Assembly (NCBI GenBank): GCA_037039685.1
Contig: JAWNGF010000001.1
Span: forward strand, 5,828,001-5,892,000
DNA length: 64,000 nt
Source of the DNA: Ceratobasidium sp. AG-K
Taxonomy: Eukaryota; Basidiomycota; Agaricomycetes; Cantharellales; Ceratobasidiaceae
Direction: 5' to 3'
Numbering within the stretch: position 1 is the first letter of the stretch; every line of letters begins with the position of its first letter. The notes under the pieces were generated by a model. That model was given only the letters and a program-made list of their open reading frames with translations. It was not told where the DNA came from and did not search any database. This document shows, in pieces, positions 48,591-59,135 of this stretch. A program made the translations under genes and the position numbers.

Positions 48591-50089
48591 ATGGGTACGC
48601 CGTGGATTCTGCTCAGTGCGATCACAAACAGCGCAAGGTTGGTTGGCCAACTTGTTACTGCGGTGCTGGGACTAACACTTGCGAAATGACAGACTGTCAA
48701 CCGTCTTGCAAATATTGCTGTTCTTGCCCTTGACGCTCTCGACACTGTCAACCCCAGCCTTTCTCGTGTGCTCCTTGGGTCTCACGATACATGCCGTCAT
48801 CCATGGCACGATGCACTTGCTGCTCCCGTGGTTGTCCCCTTTGTTATCATTCATGCAACTACCTATGCATCCCGTAGTGCTGTTGACAACATTCAAGTAC
48901 GTCCGCTTATTGGCCCCTCAGATGAACTTACCAATACCAACTCCGCAGCCTATTTTCAACACCACGTCAGAGTCTACTAACGGCGTCCGCGTGGTGGGGC
49001 AAATGTCTGCGATGGTCTTCTCCTCTATTCGTAGGCATGGAAGGGCTAGCAAGCCTGCTCGTTATCCAATTCACAGGACGAAGAGGCAAAGAGGTCGCCG
49101 AGCGAGGAGAAGGTGCCCAGTTTGGGTTGCTGGTTGGGGCTGCTGCTGCATACGTTGCAGCCTCCTGGTGGTTAGTAGTGGTAAGTTTAGTCTTTACGCA
49201 CGACGTGCACCTGCACTATTCTAATCGTATCACATCTCCTGTGAACGGTCACAACCAGACCTACCCGGTGGTTGCTATCACACCGCTATCCTCGACTCTA
49301 GTTGGCGCCGCGGTTACTACCCTCGTGTTTCTAACGTTAATCGGTTTTGCTGTGAGGAGAACCAACGTGATCGAAACGGCCGGATTGGCGCTGTACGTAG
49401 CCTATAACATTTGGCTATGCTCAGAGACGGGCGATAGCGACGGATACGGCGAAGGGTGGATTCACATCTCGAGCACTTAGTGAGTAGAACGCGCAGAAGC
49501 ACATGGTACCTACTCTAAACTAGATTTCTAGCGCTCCGTTGTTGGCGAACATCATGCCTCATCTGCAGACCCTGGTCAATTTCATTCGACATACGCTTCC
49601 AAAGCCGCTCCTCGTGTCTTTGCTATATCGACTACTCGTTCTTCATCTAGCGTCGCGCATACTTCCTTTGATCGGAGGTGATAGTTGGGCGGACGAAGCA
49701 GGCGTCGATGGAGGGTGGGACGAGCGACCGGTAAGCAATCTATCAAAACGAGTCGCGTAAACGATATTCACGCGGATTCAGAGTTCCCGAGTGACAACCG
49801 TCTTGCTGACTTACCGGCAAACGATATTTGTTTCAGTATACTCACACCTCTTGCGTAAGTCTAGAGCTGTTTTCAAATATTCTACGCTGACTGGCGCTCC
49901 AGTGCTCGATCACACATCCCAAGTATGGTGGAGGTGGACCAATATTTTCTTCACCTTGGTAGGCGTTTCTTTTTTCAGCTTGTGCATGCGGACAGTCTAA
50001 CAGGGTATCAACTATAGGCTGCGTGGGCTGTGGAGATTCTACTGACGGGAGAAGACGACGATCTTGGAGTCAAGTGGAAGGTCGACTAA
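48591..50089 (+). CDS. ICE2: ER membrane protein Ice2
   Basis: Ice2 is a polytopic ER protein with roles in ER shape, phospholipid balance and lipid-droplet contact in yeast. The ATG at 48591 gives 'MGTPWILLSAITNSA', spliced to 'RLSTVLQILLFLPLTLSTLS'. Repeated hydrophobic segments follow (about 48720-48790, 48800-48870, 49120-49180, 49280-49350). The conserved C-terminal block is 'VTTVLLTYRQTIFVSVYSHL', 'LLLDHTSQVWWRWTNIFFTL' and 'AAWAVEILLTGEDDDLGVKW', the hallmark of the ICE2 domain. Exons are split by at least five short introns (for example near 48632-48691, 49479-49530 and 49731-49783). About 8-10 membrane helices are expected. The C-terminal half makes the identification firm. Confidence 0.85.
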
Positions 50090-50549
50090 AGTCTGTCGCC
50101 AATCCCCGTTTACCATACCCTGTGTTCTTTCTGAATTTTGTATGTCCCATAACATATAGACAGTCTCAGCGCTAATAGCACACAAGTGTATTTCAACCAT
50201 CTGATGTGACGCAATAGGACTCTTAGTTTATTGTTCGCGGCGAGTCTGCCGGGAGTGGGCGCTTCATATGACTTACTTGGGCATAGCCCCTGTGTGTGTC
50301 CTTCTCTCGTCATTGTTCTTCTTCGGTCGGAAATTGGAGGAGAGCTAAAACCAAATTGCCCCTAGTGGAGCGCTCAGAGATGACCTCCGGATGCACAAAT
50401 GAGTCCGCATTGTTCTTGATTGGGCTGGGGGACCACCCTGAGACATGAATGGCCCAAGCCCCTAGCAAGCGCACAATTGATCTCGTGTACATAAAGACAG
50501 CTTGTGGCACGTTGAGAAAAATCAATAGCTCACATCCCCCTTCGCAATT
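50090..50549. other. Spacer upstream of the F-box gene
   Basis: No supported gene. Minus-strand frames (50110-50313, 50310-50525) lack family content. It probably holds the ICE2 3' flank and the F-box gene promoter; 'gtgtacataaagacagc' near 50485 is TATA-like, about 60 bases before the ATG. Confidence 0.35.
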
Positions 50550-52232
50550 ATGGACTCAGCGTTTCAGCTTTTGAGCTCTACCGTAACGCCTCGCCCATGC
50601 ATTACTGCTACACGTAGGATACTAGAGGACTATATGCTGCACGCAGCCAGACTTTTCTCGCAGATTGAATCCACCCGCCAACAGCTTGCCTCTCTTGAGC
50701 AGGAGCATCACGCGACTCTCAAAGCTATCGAGGACGTACAAAGTCGTCTCGAATCGTGAGTATATACTTGCCCCTTGTCGTACCCACCACGGTTCTAATC
50801 ACGTTCACTCACAGAGGCATAAACCGTCTCCCGACCGAGCTCCTCTCCAAGATTTTCGAGCATACTTCAGAGGATGAAGATGGGGCTATTATTCGACTGT
50901 CACACGTTTGCAGCCACTGGAGGCAAATTACACTTTCGTCCCCTCGCGCTTGGGCAAAAGTCACCGCGGACCTGTCTCCGCGAGCGCAAGACCCCAGAGT
51001 CGAACGAGCATTGGCGTATCTCGCTCGCTCTGGTGCCTGCCCAATTGACATTCAATTAATCAGTAGCGACAGCGATGCCTATGATCCGTCAAACGGCGTG
51101 ATGACCGCCGTGTCCGCAACACTTCCTCGTTGGCGTTCGTTTTCATTCCGGAACTCTAACTCGGTCATTTCCTCGGACGTGATCAAATCGCTCGTCGGGT
51201 GCGCTCCGGCTCTCGAGGAGCTCAAGATGGCCTTTCAATCCGGTTCCCGGGCCCACGTTGAGCAGCCGCGTATACCGGCAAGCTTCTCGGTCCAGGCTCC
51301 CCGATTGAGGGTTCTTCAACTTGACGGTGTCGCTGTCAACTTGACTTGGGCCGCGACTCTGCAACATCTCCACACCCTCGATCTAGTCCAGAACAGCAGC
51401 AACCCCTTGCCGTACGGCGATCTTCTCCGTGTTCTCTCTAACTGTGCCACATCGTTACGCCATTTGAAGATCCAAGCGACGATCTCGGCCGTTGGTGGGA
51501 GCTCAGGGTCCTCTGCACAGATGCCATTAGTTTTGCCTCACCTCGAGACCCTCGACTTGATTCTTCAGACCACACCAGTCGCTTCCTTGCTCATCGACAT
51601 CGAAGCTCCCAACTTGGAGAAGCTTTCTCTACAAGATGTCCACATTCCAAGTGATCGCTGGTGCTCGCTTGGTCTCCGGTCGTTCCTCCGCCAGCCGGCC
51701 ACATGCCTACGTCAACTGCGTTTGTGCTCGCTGGGGTTGGAAGACGACGAGTTGTTGTGGATGTTGATGCGCATGCCAAGACTTGAAACCCTCGAAATGA
51801 TTCACTCCACCAATACAGACTTGGTCTTCCGTACGCTCTCGCAACCCATTTCAGACGCCGGCTCGGGGGGCTGGATAGTCCCGGCTCTTCACACATTGAC
51901 CATGGAGCAATGTCACCAACTAACTGGTACCGGTATGTCTCCGACTGCTTCATCATTTGTCCGGAAAAATTCTAACCCTATGCGCAGCCCTTGTCGATTG
52001 TATTAAATCGCGTAACAACTGTTCTGTCGATTCGGCTACTCATGCCCCAATTCGACAGCTGCGTGTTCAGAACTGTTACCAATTCGAACGCCGGCATTCC
52101 GTAAAACTTGGCAAGCTTACCCCACTCCTTAATCTCGATGTTGCAATAGTTTCTTCTTTTTCGTTTGGTCTTGGTGGTATGCGCGCTCGCAGTCCTCATG
52201 AAAACACAGTTGGCGCCTCACATCCTTTCTAA
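50550..52232 (+). CDS. F-box/leucine-rich-repeat protein
   Basis: Three exons: 50550-50755, 50815-51932 and 51988-52232, all with GT...AG junctions. The first codes a coiled coil ('FSQIESTRQQLASLEQEHHA') of the kind that precedes the F-box in many agaricomycete proteins. The F-box is 'INRLPTELLSKIFEHTSEDE', then 'IIRLSHVCSHWRQITLSSPR' and 'AWAKVTADL'. Leucine-rich repeats follow ('APRLRVLQLDGVAVNLTWA', 'LPHLETLDLILQTTPVASLL', 'LEKLSLQDVHI', 'MPRLETLEMIHSTNTDLVF'). Such proteins are SCF ubiquitin-ligase adaptors; the target is unknown. About 520 residues, intact. Confidence 0.82.
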
Positions 52233-52547
52233 TTCGGGCATAAACATCAAAGCAAGCTTATTTATCTCTTCGTTCCAATTCTGTACACTAGAATCATGTC
52301 CTCGCACCATCATGCTTTCTTGCTTTCTTGTACTATTCCCTATTGTACCTAGACACGGCTAGCCCGATCAATATGCATCACGCTCGTATGCCTCACAATC
52401 GATCTGACTTCCTGCCATCAGTGCGTATATGCATGTCTATTGTCCTCCGAATCGTCATCTGAAATTAAAGTTTGCGGTGAGACTTCTCTCCCAGCATGTT
52501 TCTTATTGTAATATACTATCCTTCAACTCGAAATCTAGCTGGTATAG
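52233..52547. other. Convergent spacer
   Basis: A/T-rich 3' flanks of the F-box gene (plus) and the SDR remnant (minus). I see no open frame of interest or RNA gene. Confidence 0.4.
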
Positions 52548-53925
52548 TTATTCACTTTTGAACCGCGCGATGCTGGGGTTGAATTTCTCTGTTTGGTTGA
52601 TGACCCAATTCCAGAGCTCCTTCGTTTGTTCAGGATCTTCTGCCCAGCTCTCAGCCTGGCCAACGCGTGCCCAGGGTATAGCGTACTTGATATCGTGTCT
52701 CTTTTCAGCATTCATGACAGATAAATAGTTGTCACTTACTCGTCCTCCCATGTCACTAGCTTCTGGGCTCGTCGCAGCCCACAATGGGGTTATAGCGCCC
52801 ATATGTGTTGGATACATACCAAGTTGCTATCGAGAGTTGAGAATGGGGATTAAAAAAGGCACTATATACACTCACAAGCAAATATACCATCCACGCGGGT
52901 TTATGTCTCCAAACGTTAGTCTTGATGTATCCTGGACAGGGTAAGCGGCGATTCTAGCAATCGTTGGACGCTTTACTATCCTACCTGGATGGGCAGTAAC
53001 AGAAATAATCCCCTTTCTATGGTACCTGCGGTGTAGTTCGTTCGAAAACAACATGATTCCCTGTTGGGACTGTGAACACCACGAAACCCTGTTGGTTCTG
53101 GTAAACGAATCTACCCACCAGCTTGCTTTGGCCGTAAATAATCATAGGATCCATCTGGCGCCTTTTCTCTCCTTCGAATACTGATTCGTAGTCGATGCGT
53201 TGGACCCATCTACGCATCGGACGACATATGAACAATACGAGAGTTGGGTGTCTCGAGAAGGCACGGCAAAAGGCACAGGGTGAAGAAGCATGTCGCGACA
53301 CAATTCACACCGAAGGACAAATCATATCCCTCGATTGTCAGTTTATCGATTGGTGGAAGAAATTCACCACTGGAACAGATAGCAGGTTCAATATCGCGTG
53401 TGAAAGAGAGTTAACTCTGGCCTATGCGTTGTTGATTAGTATATCGAGTCTAGTTTCTTGGCTATCATGGTGTTGTTAATGATTGCGGTATTATATGTAG
53501 TAGCAGAAACTCTAACCTTAAAAACTCGTGTGCTGCCGTCCGAGTGGTATCTAGGCTAGCGAGGTCTATTTCGATGAACTTGAGCTCCCCTTTACCGATT
53601 GCGGCTAGTTCATTTAGAGTTGTTTGGCCTTTATAACCTGAGCGTCCAACGCAGTAGAGCTTTGCCCCTTTGGTAAGAAGAGCCTTGGGTTCTTTGAGAT
53701 TCGTCTAAATACTTAAGGAGAACGACTAACTTTACACATTTCAAACCCAATCCCGCTCGAACATCCAGTCACCAGCGCCACCTTTCCAGTGAGATCAGGC
53801 AAGTCGGCTTGTGTCCAGTGCGGAGGGTCAGCGGGGTAGTTCATTCTCCAAGTTTTCTTGAAATTTTCAAGTCGGTCATAAAGAGACTCGAACATGATGT
53901 GGTGTTCAAGTTGACACTGTGCCAT
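52548..53925 (-). pseudogene. Decayed short-chain dehydrogenase (retinol-dehydrogenase-like)
   Basis: The SDR frame begins at 53925 ('MAQCQLEHHIMFESLYDRLE') with 'LTGKVALVTGCSSGIGFEMC', continues 'ALLTKGAKLYCVGRSGYKGQ', and reaches 'ETRLDILINNA' at 53426. The next intron (53370-53425, 56 nt) should start GT but reads AT (AACAACGC|ATAGGC) and ends in AG. Beyond it 'GEFLPPIDKLTIEGYDLSFG' runs on to 'RIVHMSSDA', where the frame hits TAG (53210-53212). The continuation 'RWVQRIDYESVFEGEKR' is in another frame, as if two bases (CA of an Ala-His-Arg) were lost. The catalytic 'IIYGQSKL', 'ISVTAHPGYIKTN' and the C-terminus 'YAIPWARVGQAESWAED' are still readable. Two independent lesions argue for a pseudogene; sequencing error is the alternative. 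Its start lies 6 bases after the stop of the TTI2-like gene. Confidence 0.65.
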
Positions 53926-53931
53926 GAGCGC

Positions 53932-55678
53932 TTATTGCGGTTTGACAGGGTACAACTCCTGGGCGCTACGAAGTTGGGCCGCCTCTAATAGACTGGGAAA
54001 TATTCTCGCATCGAGTTCTTGGAGCGTTGTTACCTCGTCCTTCGATGTGGACCCCATTAATACGCATGACTACAAAAATTAATCGCCTACCTTCAGGAGA
54101 TGACCGGAGGTCGAGAATAGTTCACGTAAAACATCAACAAGAAGCTCCTCAGCTTCTCATTGTCGTTGTCTGTTGAAATCGTTGGCTGTGATCTAATGGT
54201 ATTGACTAAATATGACTACACACCTGCATTATGGGCATTGGCGTCGTTAATATCAACCCAGCAACGGAGTACAGCGTCTAAGATTCTCAGTCTCCAGTGT
54301 GGCACTCGAGGGCGACAGTGTTTCATAACGGCAAGTAAGCAGCTTGCACTCGCATTTTGGAGGTCTCTTGTCGGTTTGATAGGTGAGAATTCTTGGGAGA
54401 TAGGTTTTCAGTTAATTGGGGAATGAAAGCCTGGGAGGTTTGATTCAGCAATAATATCGAGCCCGCTTGATAATAAGCACTTCACTTTAAGGAACCGTAT
54501 AGATCCGACACCTAAACTTTGAACTACTGGTAGGAGACACTTGACAGATGCTATCATTACGTCTATTTTTGATGATGCATATAGCCACCCAGGTACGATA
54601 ACCTCAGTGACTAGCTCAGAGAGCTTCTTGAAGCGCCTTATGTCATCTGGAGGTTGTTTCTTGAGTTTAAACCGTATCCAGCGTCACCGAAGAGGATACA
54701 TACCATTTGGTAAGACCAAATCTACCAGAGTTAGATAGCACGGCATTGCCGTAGACAACAACTCAGGGGCTTCGTCCGAAGTAAGATTTTGAAGCGTGCC
54801 ATGCAGAGCCTGATGGGTCGATCGGTTAAGAATATAATTACACGAGAAAATTAGTACCTTGGATATTAATTCATCGATTCCAGTACGTCGCAACAGTGAT
54901 GCCGAAACTTTACCCAGCAGCGCCTGAGTTACATAAACACCCTGATCCTGTACAAGGGCTTGTAATCGTCCACAAGCGTCAATAGAGGGGGGATAACGAG
55001 TGGCCACAGTGTCTCAACATCTTCATTCTATATAGCCCAATAATTAACGGGAATTCCCAGTGCATTTGTGCGTACCTGAATATTCAAGAGAACCCACGAC
55101 ATGACGTTCCAACAACCGGCGCCACGGATTTTCCATGGCTGGTTGTCGTACATGTTTTGTACGCTGAGGGGGTTATGCTTGACCCTGCCAGTATCTAAGT
55201 TTACGCCTGGGTGTATGGATGCCTGAAACAACGGCTTTACATAGTCGGCGAGTACTTGGATGCGGTGTCTTTATCCAAGGCACCAACGTCATCAAGACAC
55301 CCTTTTAAATGTCAGTCGAAAAATAATAGTATGGCAAGAATTGCACAGTGCCTTTTGCCCTTATTCTACAACCCTCATCCGTGAAATTATCCTGACCGAC
55401 AAACACCGCCGTCGTCGAGATTATTCTCACCCGTTGATAAGTGGTTAGAGTTTTACAATACAGCCCGGTAAGGCCTTTAAGGTTATCTAATGATTCTAAG
55501 GCAGATTTTCTCCAAATGGTCAACCAGTCCGACTGGGTGTCGATTTCTGATGAACTGTCATTAGTTCAAGCCACCTGCCATCGATTCACGTACCGAGCGG
55601 TGGTTCGCCTTTACATAGAACAGGAAGCTCTCCGAGTATGAGCGACAATGAGTCGAGCGCCTGGTCGAGGCTTTCCAT
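53932..55678 (-). CDS. TTI2: TTT-complex subunit Tti2-like, with apparent frameshifts
   Basis: Tti2 works with Tel2 and Tti1 to stabilise PIKK kinases (Tor, ATM/ATR). The proposed start 'MESLDQALDSLSLILGELPV' is at 55678. Helical-repeat blocks are 'VLADYVKPLFQASIHPGVNL', 'YDNQPWKIRGAGCWNVMSWV', 'DVETLWPLVIPPLLTLVDDY', 'LLRRTGIDELISK', 'ALHGTLQNLTSDEAPELLST', 'AMPCYLTLVDLVLPN', 'LVTEVIVPGWLYASSKIDVM' and 'VVQSLGVGSIRFLKAFIPQL'. The C-terminal part has 'LQNASASCLLAVMKHCRPRV', 'RILDAVLRCWVDI' and 'ELLVDVLRELFSTSGHLLK', ending 'SAQELYPVKPQ'. Two single-base losses seem to break the frame: near 54938-54946 (between 'KPLYRIR' and 'GVYVTQALL') and between about 54370 and 54412 (between 'FIPQLTE' and 'LQNAS'). 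Family identity is likely rather than certain; the gene may be a pseudogene or carry assembly errors. Confidence 0.6.
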
Positions 55679-55823
55679 CTGGAGTCAGAGTGCCCGCGAT
55701 GTTGGGGGTGGTGATCAGACGCCAGATTTGTGACATACATTAAAATCACGTGCTCAAGCCTTTTTTTGGATAAAATTTACTGTTTATAAGGCGGCCACCT
55801 ACGAGGGAGACACCGCGACAAAG

Positions 55824-55853
55824 CCAAACACAAACACAAACACAAACACAAAG
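55824..55853. repeat. Short (CAAACA)n tandem repeat
   Basis: About four and a half tandem copies of the hexamer CAAACA, between the TTI2-like gene and the first tandem SDR gene. Confidence 0.8.
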
Positions 55854-55993
55854 GCTAGGTGAGGAATACAGCACACAGGAGAAAGGAAACGAGAAATGCA
55901 CAAGTCAAGGCAAGATGAAAGTAATGAGCGCTAGGCCATGATATTTGGAAGGTGGAATCGACGCATATAAGGTGCGAAACAAGTATAGCTACT

Positions 55994-57183
55994 TCACGGG
56001 AACGATACGCCTGCCTCTGAGCACCATTTTTTCCACAGTCTGTCCTGCCTTTGAATATCCATGCTCCATGGTGCAACCCACATCCAACGCTTTCGATCCC
56101 AATATAGACCACGTAGCTCCTGTCGTGCAGGTTCTTGAGCAACGGCAAGCCAGACCGGGACCACTGCTCCCTGCTCATTAGAGATCCCAAACGTGTCCAC
56201 GAATTTCTTAAAGGCATTGACACCAGGTTCGTTGGTACCGCCAAGGCCACTAGGCTGCGATAGCATAGGTGTTTTTACAATCCCTGCGGTTATTTCAGTA
56301 ATCAATTCGATCCTGGAAAGGGAATAGTTACCTGGATGGCAGACCTGTACGACAACATCTTTCCACCTATCAGTGGCCTGAAGCTTGCGCTGTAGGGTCA
56401 TGCTCCAAACGGCTTGAGAACCTTTCGACCGGTTATAGAGCGCCGTCATTGTTTCCCATTGCAGAGACTCTCCTTCTTTGTACTTGCAAATGAGGTCGCC
56501 TGAATTTACGTTATGATCGTCGAGGGGCGGCGAGGAGAAGAAAGCAATAGATGACACGTTAACGATACGTGCATCAGGAGCGAAGTAGCAGAGGTTTAGC
56601 AAGGAAAGTGTCAACAAGACATGGGAAAGGTGGTTCGATTGGTAACCGCATTCGAACCCATCGGAGGTGTTGATCAGGGTGTTGAGACTACAGCCTTACT
56701 CAAGGTTTAGGGGGTAACAAAGCACGGAATTAGGGGGTGTAGCCATATATAAATGATGCCTCGCTCACCTGCATTATTGATGAGAATATCGATCCTCGTC
56801 GTGTCTCGCTTCCCCCATCGCTCAACAAACTGCCGGACACTCTCAAAGCTCGCACAGTCGAGGGTTTCAACCTCGACCTGACCAGTTTGAGCTCCTATGC
56901 CTAGTTCACCCATGATATCCGCCCGTGCTTTTTCGGCCTTGTCCTTGTTCCGGCAAGCCAAGACAACATGGGCTCCCATTTTGGCAAGGGACTTGGCAGC
57001 CTCGAACCCGATGCCAGAGTTAGCGCCTGTTATGATTGCCTGCTTTCCATGCAGATCTACGGCCGGGACTTTCATGAGAGGTAGCAGAGGCACGACAAGG
57101 TTCCCAAGACCACTGCGTAGTGATGATAGAGAGGAGAGGAAGGATGCAACCGGTGTGTAATGCGCACGCTCAGAGTATGGCAT
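55994..57183 (-). CDS. Short-chain dehydrogenase, tandem paralogue A
   Basis: WWOX/retinol-dehydrogenase-like SDR. The ATG at 57183 gives 'MPYSERAHYTPVASFLSSLS'; then 'DLHGKQAIITGANSGIGFEA' (TGxxxGxG), 'KMGAHVVLACRNKDKAEKAR', 'CASFESVRQFVERWGKRD' and 'RIDILINNAG'. After the first intron come 'DGFECGYQSNHLSHVLLTLS', 'ARIVNVSSIAFFSS' (Ser) and 'LYNRSKGSQAVWSMTLQRKL' (Tyr-xxx-Lys), then a splice near 56330 and 'AFKKFVDTFGISNEQGAVVP', 'RGLYWDRKRWMWVAPWSMD'. About 365 residues, complete and probably active; substrate unknown. Parts of the first exon are nucleotide-identical to the neighbouring paralogue. Confidence 0.85.
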
Positions 57184-57375
57184 GTTCAATCAAGTTATCG
57201 GTTTTGAGGCTGAAAAAAGTGGCAAAAAGTGGTAACGGCGACGAGTAGCAGCAAACGGGGGAGTTAAGGTATAGCAACGTCGAATACAGAGGAATTTATA
57301 CTGCAAAAAAATCGAATCCGTTCGCAAACCCAACTGCCATGGTTGTCTTTCTTGGGTGTAAACGAAGTGCTCGGC

Positions 57376-57397
57376 CTCGGGCACGCCGGTGCCCGAG
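57376..57397. promoter_or_regulatory. CTCGGGCA...TGCCCGAG palindrome upstream of SDR A
   Basis: Perfect 8-bp arms (CTCGGGCA / TGCCCGAG) around a 6-base centre, about 190-215 bases upstream of the SDR A start. It contains CGG...CCG in inverted orientation, the layout bound by Zn2Cys6 factors. A matching palindrome occurs at nearly the same distance before paralogue B. Confidence 0.5.
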
Positions 57398-57737
57398 ACC
57401 GAACCGTATCGCGTAATGCCTCAGTAACCATACTAGGTGCTAACGGGATACCGAGCGGAAATACGTGCATTTAGCCAGGGGCCCAGACATCGACGAGCAT
57501 CGAAAAGAACGCATATACCGGCAACACGAGTTTAAGCAATGTGCACAGCCACAGTTGATTATGATAACGCGCGGCCCAACCCAACCCCCGAAGTTTTGGG
57601 ATTCCAACGCGGACTGTGCTCTAGGCGTGAGTTTAGGGAGAAAAAGAGATCCTATAGATATATTATTCGTAGTCAAGTATCAAGTATATACTGAATTGAT
57701 GGCTGGCATCGCTGACGCATACATGCGACTTAATCCG
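57398..57737. other. Spacer between the tandem SDR genes
   Basis: Contains the SDR A distal promoter and the SDR B 3' flank. Small open frames on both strands show no family content. Confidence 0.35.
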
Positions 57738-58928
57738 TCACTGAAACAAAGCACCTGTCTCCGAGCACCATTTATCCCACAGCCTATCTTGCCTTTGAGT
57801 CTCCATATTCCACGGAGAAACCCACATCCAGCGCTTTCGATCCCAGAATAGACCACGCAGCTCCGGTCGCGCAGGTTTCTCAGCGATGGCAAGCCAGACT
57901 GGGACAACCGCTCCCTGCTCGTTCGAGATCCCAAACACGTTTGCAAAGTGTCTAAATGCTTTGGCACCAAACCCATCGGCTCCACCAATACCGCCAGGTT
58001 GTGAGAACATAGGCGATTTAACAACACCTATGTTTGTTTCAGCGACTGATTCAAAGCAATAAATGGAGTAATTACCTGGATGGCACGCCTGCACGATGAT
58101 GTTTTTCCACTTGGCGGTGTCCTGAAGCTTTCGCTGCAGAGTCATACTCCAGACTGCTTGAGAACATTTAGACCGGCTATAGAGCTCTGACATCGTGTCC
58201 CATGGTAGGAGTTCACCCTCCTTGTACCCACGAGTGAGATCGCTCGAGTTGGCGTTATGCTCATCGAGAGGGGGGGATGAGAAGGATACGATAGATGAGA
58301 CGTTGACAATGCGTGCATCAGCAGCAAAGTAGGAGAGGTTTAATAAGGAGAGTGTCAATAGGACATGGGCAAGGTGGTTCGATTGGTAGTTGCATTCGAA
58401 TCCGTCGGGGGTTGTGACTAGAGTGTTGGAACTGCACCCTTTTTGTGTAGAGGAGCAGCAAACGTGGAGGGTCAGCCGACGTAATTCCAGTAGATACAAG
58501 GAATCGTGCTTACCCGCGTTATTGATGAGAATATCGATCCTCGTCGTGTCTCGCTTCCCCCATCGCTCAACAAACTGCCGGACACTCTCAAAGCTCGCAC
58601 AGTCGAGGGTTTCAACCTCGACCTGACCAGCTTGAGCCCCTTTGCCTAGCACACCCATGATATCCGTCCGTGCTTTTTCGGCCTTGTCCTTGTTCCGGCA
58701 AGCCAAGACAACATGGGCTCCCATTTTGGCAAGGGACTTGGCAGCCTCGAACCCGATGCCAGAGTTAGCGCCTGTTATGATTGCCTGCTTTCCATGCAGA
58801 TCCACGACTGGGACTTTCATCGCGGGGAGCAAAGGTATAGCCAAGTTGCCGAGGCCACTGCGTAGTGATGATAGAGAGGAGAGGAAGGATGCAACAGGTG
58901 CGTGGTGCGCACGCTCAGAGTACGGCAT
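57738..58928 (-). CDS. Short-chain dehydrogenase, tandem paralogue B
   Basis: Paralogue of the SDR at 55994-57183 in the same orientation. The ATG at 58928 gives 'MPYSERAHHAPVASFLSSLS' and 'DLHGKQAIITGANSGIGFEA'. After 'RIDILINNAG' the intron (about 58437-58512) happens to be free of stops, so the frame reads through, but family alignment supports splicing. Then 'DGFECNYQSNHLAHVLLTLS', 'ARIVNVSSIVSFSS', 'LYSRSKCSQAVWSMTLQRKL' (Tyr-xxx-Lys) and, after a splice near 58075, 'AFRHFANVFGISNEQGAVVP' and 'WMWVSPWNMETQRQDRLWDK'. Complete, catalytic residues kept. The second half diverges clearly from paralogue A while parts of the first exon are identical. Confidence 0.85.
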   Translation of the reverse strand: MPYSERAHHAPVASFLSSLSSLRSGLGNLAIPLLPAMKVPVVDLHGKQAIITGANSGIGFEAAKSLAKMGAHVVLACRNKDKAEKARTDIMGVLGKGAQAGQVEVETLDCASFESVRQFVERWGKRDTTRIDILINNAGKHDSLYLLELRRLTLHVCCSSTQKGCSSNTLVTTPDGFECNYQSNHLAHVLLTLSLLNLSYFAADARIVNVSSIVSFSSPPLDEHNANSSDLTRGYKEGELLPWDTMSELYSRSKCSQAVWSMTLQRKLQDTAKWKNIIVQACHPGNYSIYCFESVAETNIGVVKSPMFSQPGGIGGADGFGAKAFRHFANVFGISNEQGAVVPVWLAIAEKPARPELRGLFWDRKRWMWVSPWNMETQRQDRLWDKWCSETGALFQ

Positions 58929-59135
58929 GGTTGGTTAAGATGATGTCGGTTTAAGGAGTTGAAACAAGCAGCAAAAAGCGACCAGGATCTGGAAGAGAAA
59001 GCAGGGCACTTTGAGCAGCGTAACCTTGAGCGCATAGTAATTTATACTGCAGGAAATTTAGACCCATCCACAATACCGGTATCACCTGTCATGAGGGTCA
59101 TGCCAAGCTGAAAATGGGAACAAGAGGCACTCAGC

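Noticed and set aside
53712..53740. 26-nt ultra-short intron in the decayed SDR
   Set aside because: An acceptor further on (intron of 47 nt ending ...aacccaag) joins EMCK to ALLTKGAKLY in frame, so no abnormal intron is needed.
54980..54995. Homopolymer insertion in the six-C run of TTI2
   Set aside because: Reading the six Cs as ATC CCC CCT gives the expected IPPLL in frame; the true frame break is further downstream, near 54940.
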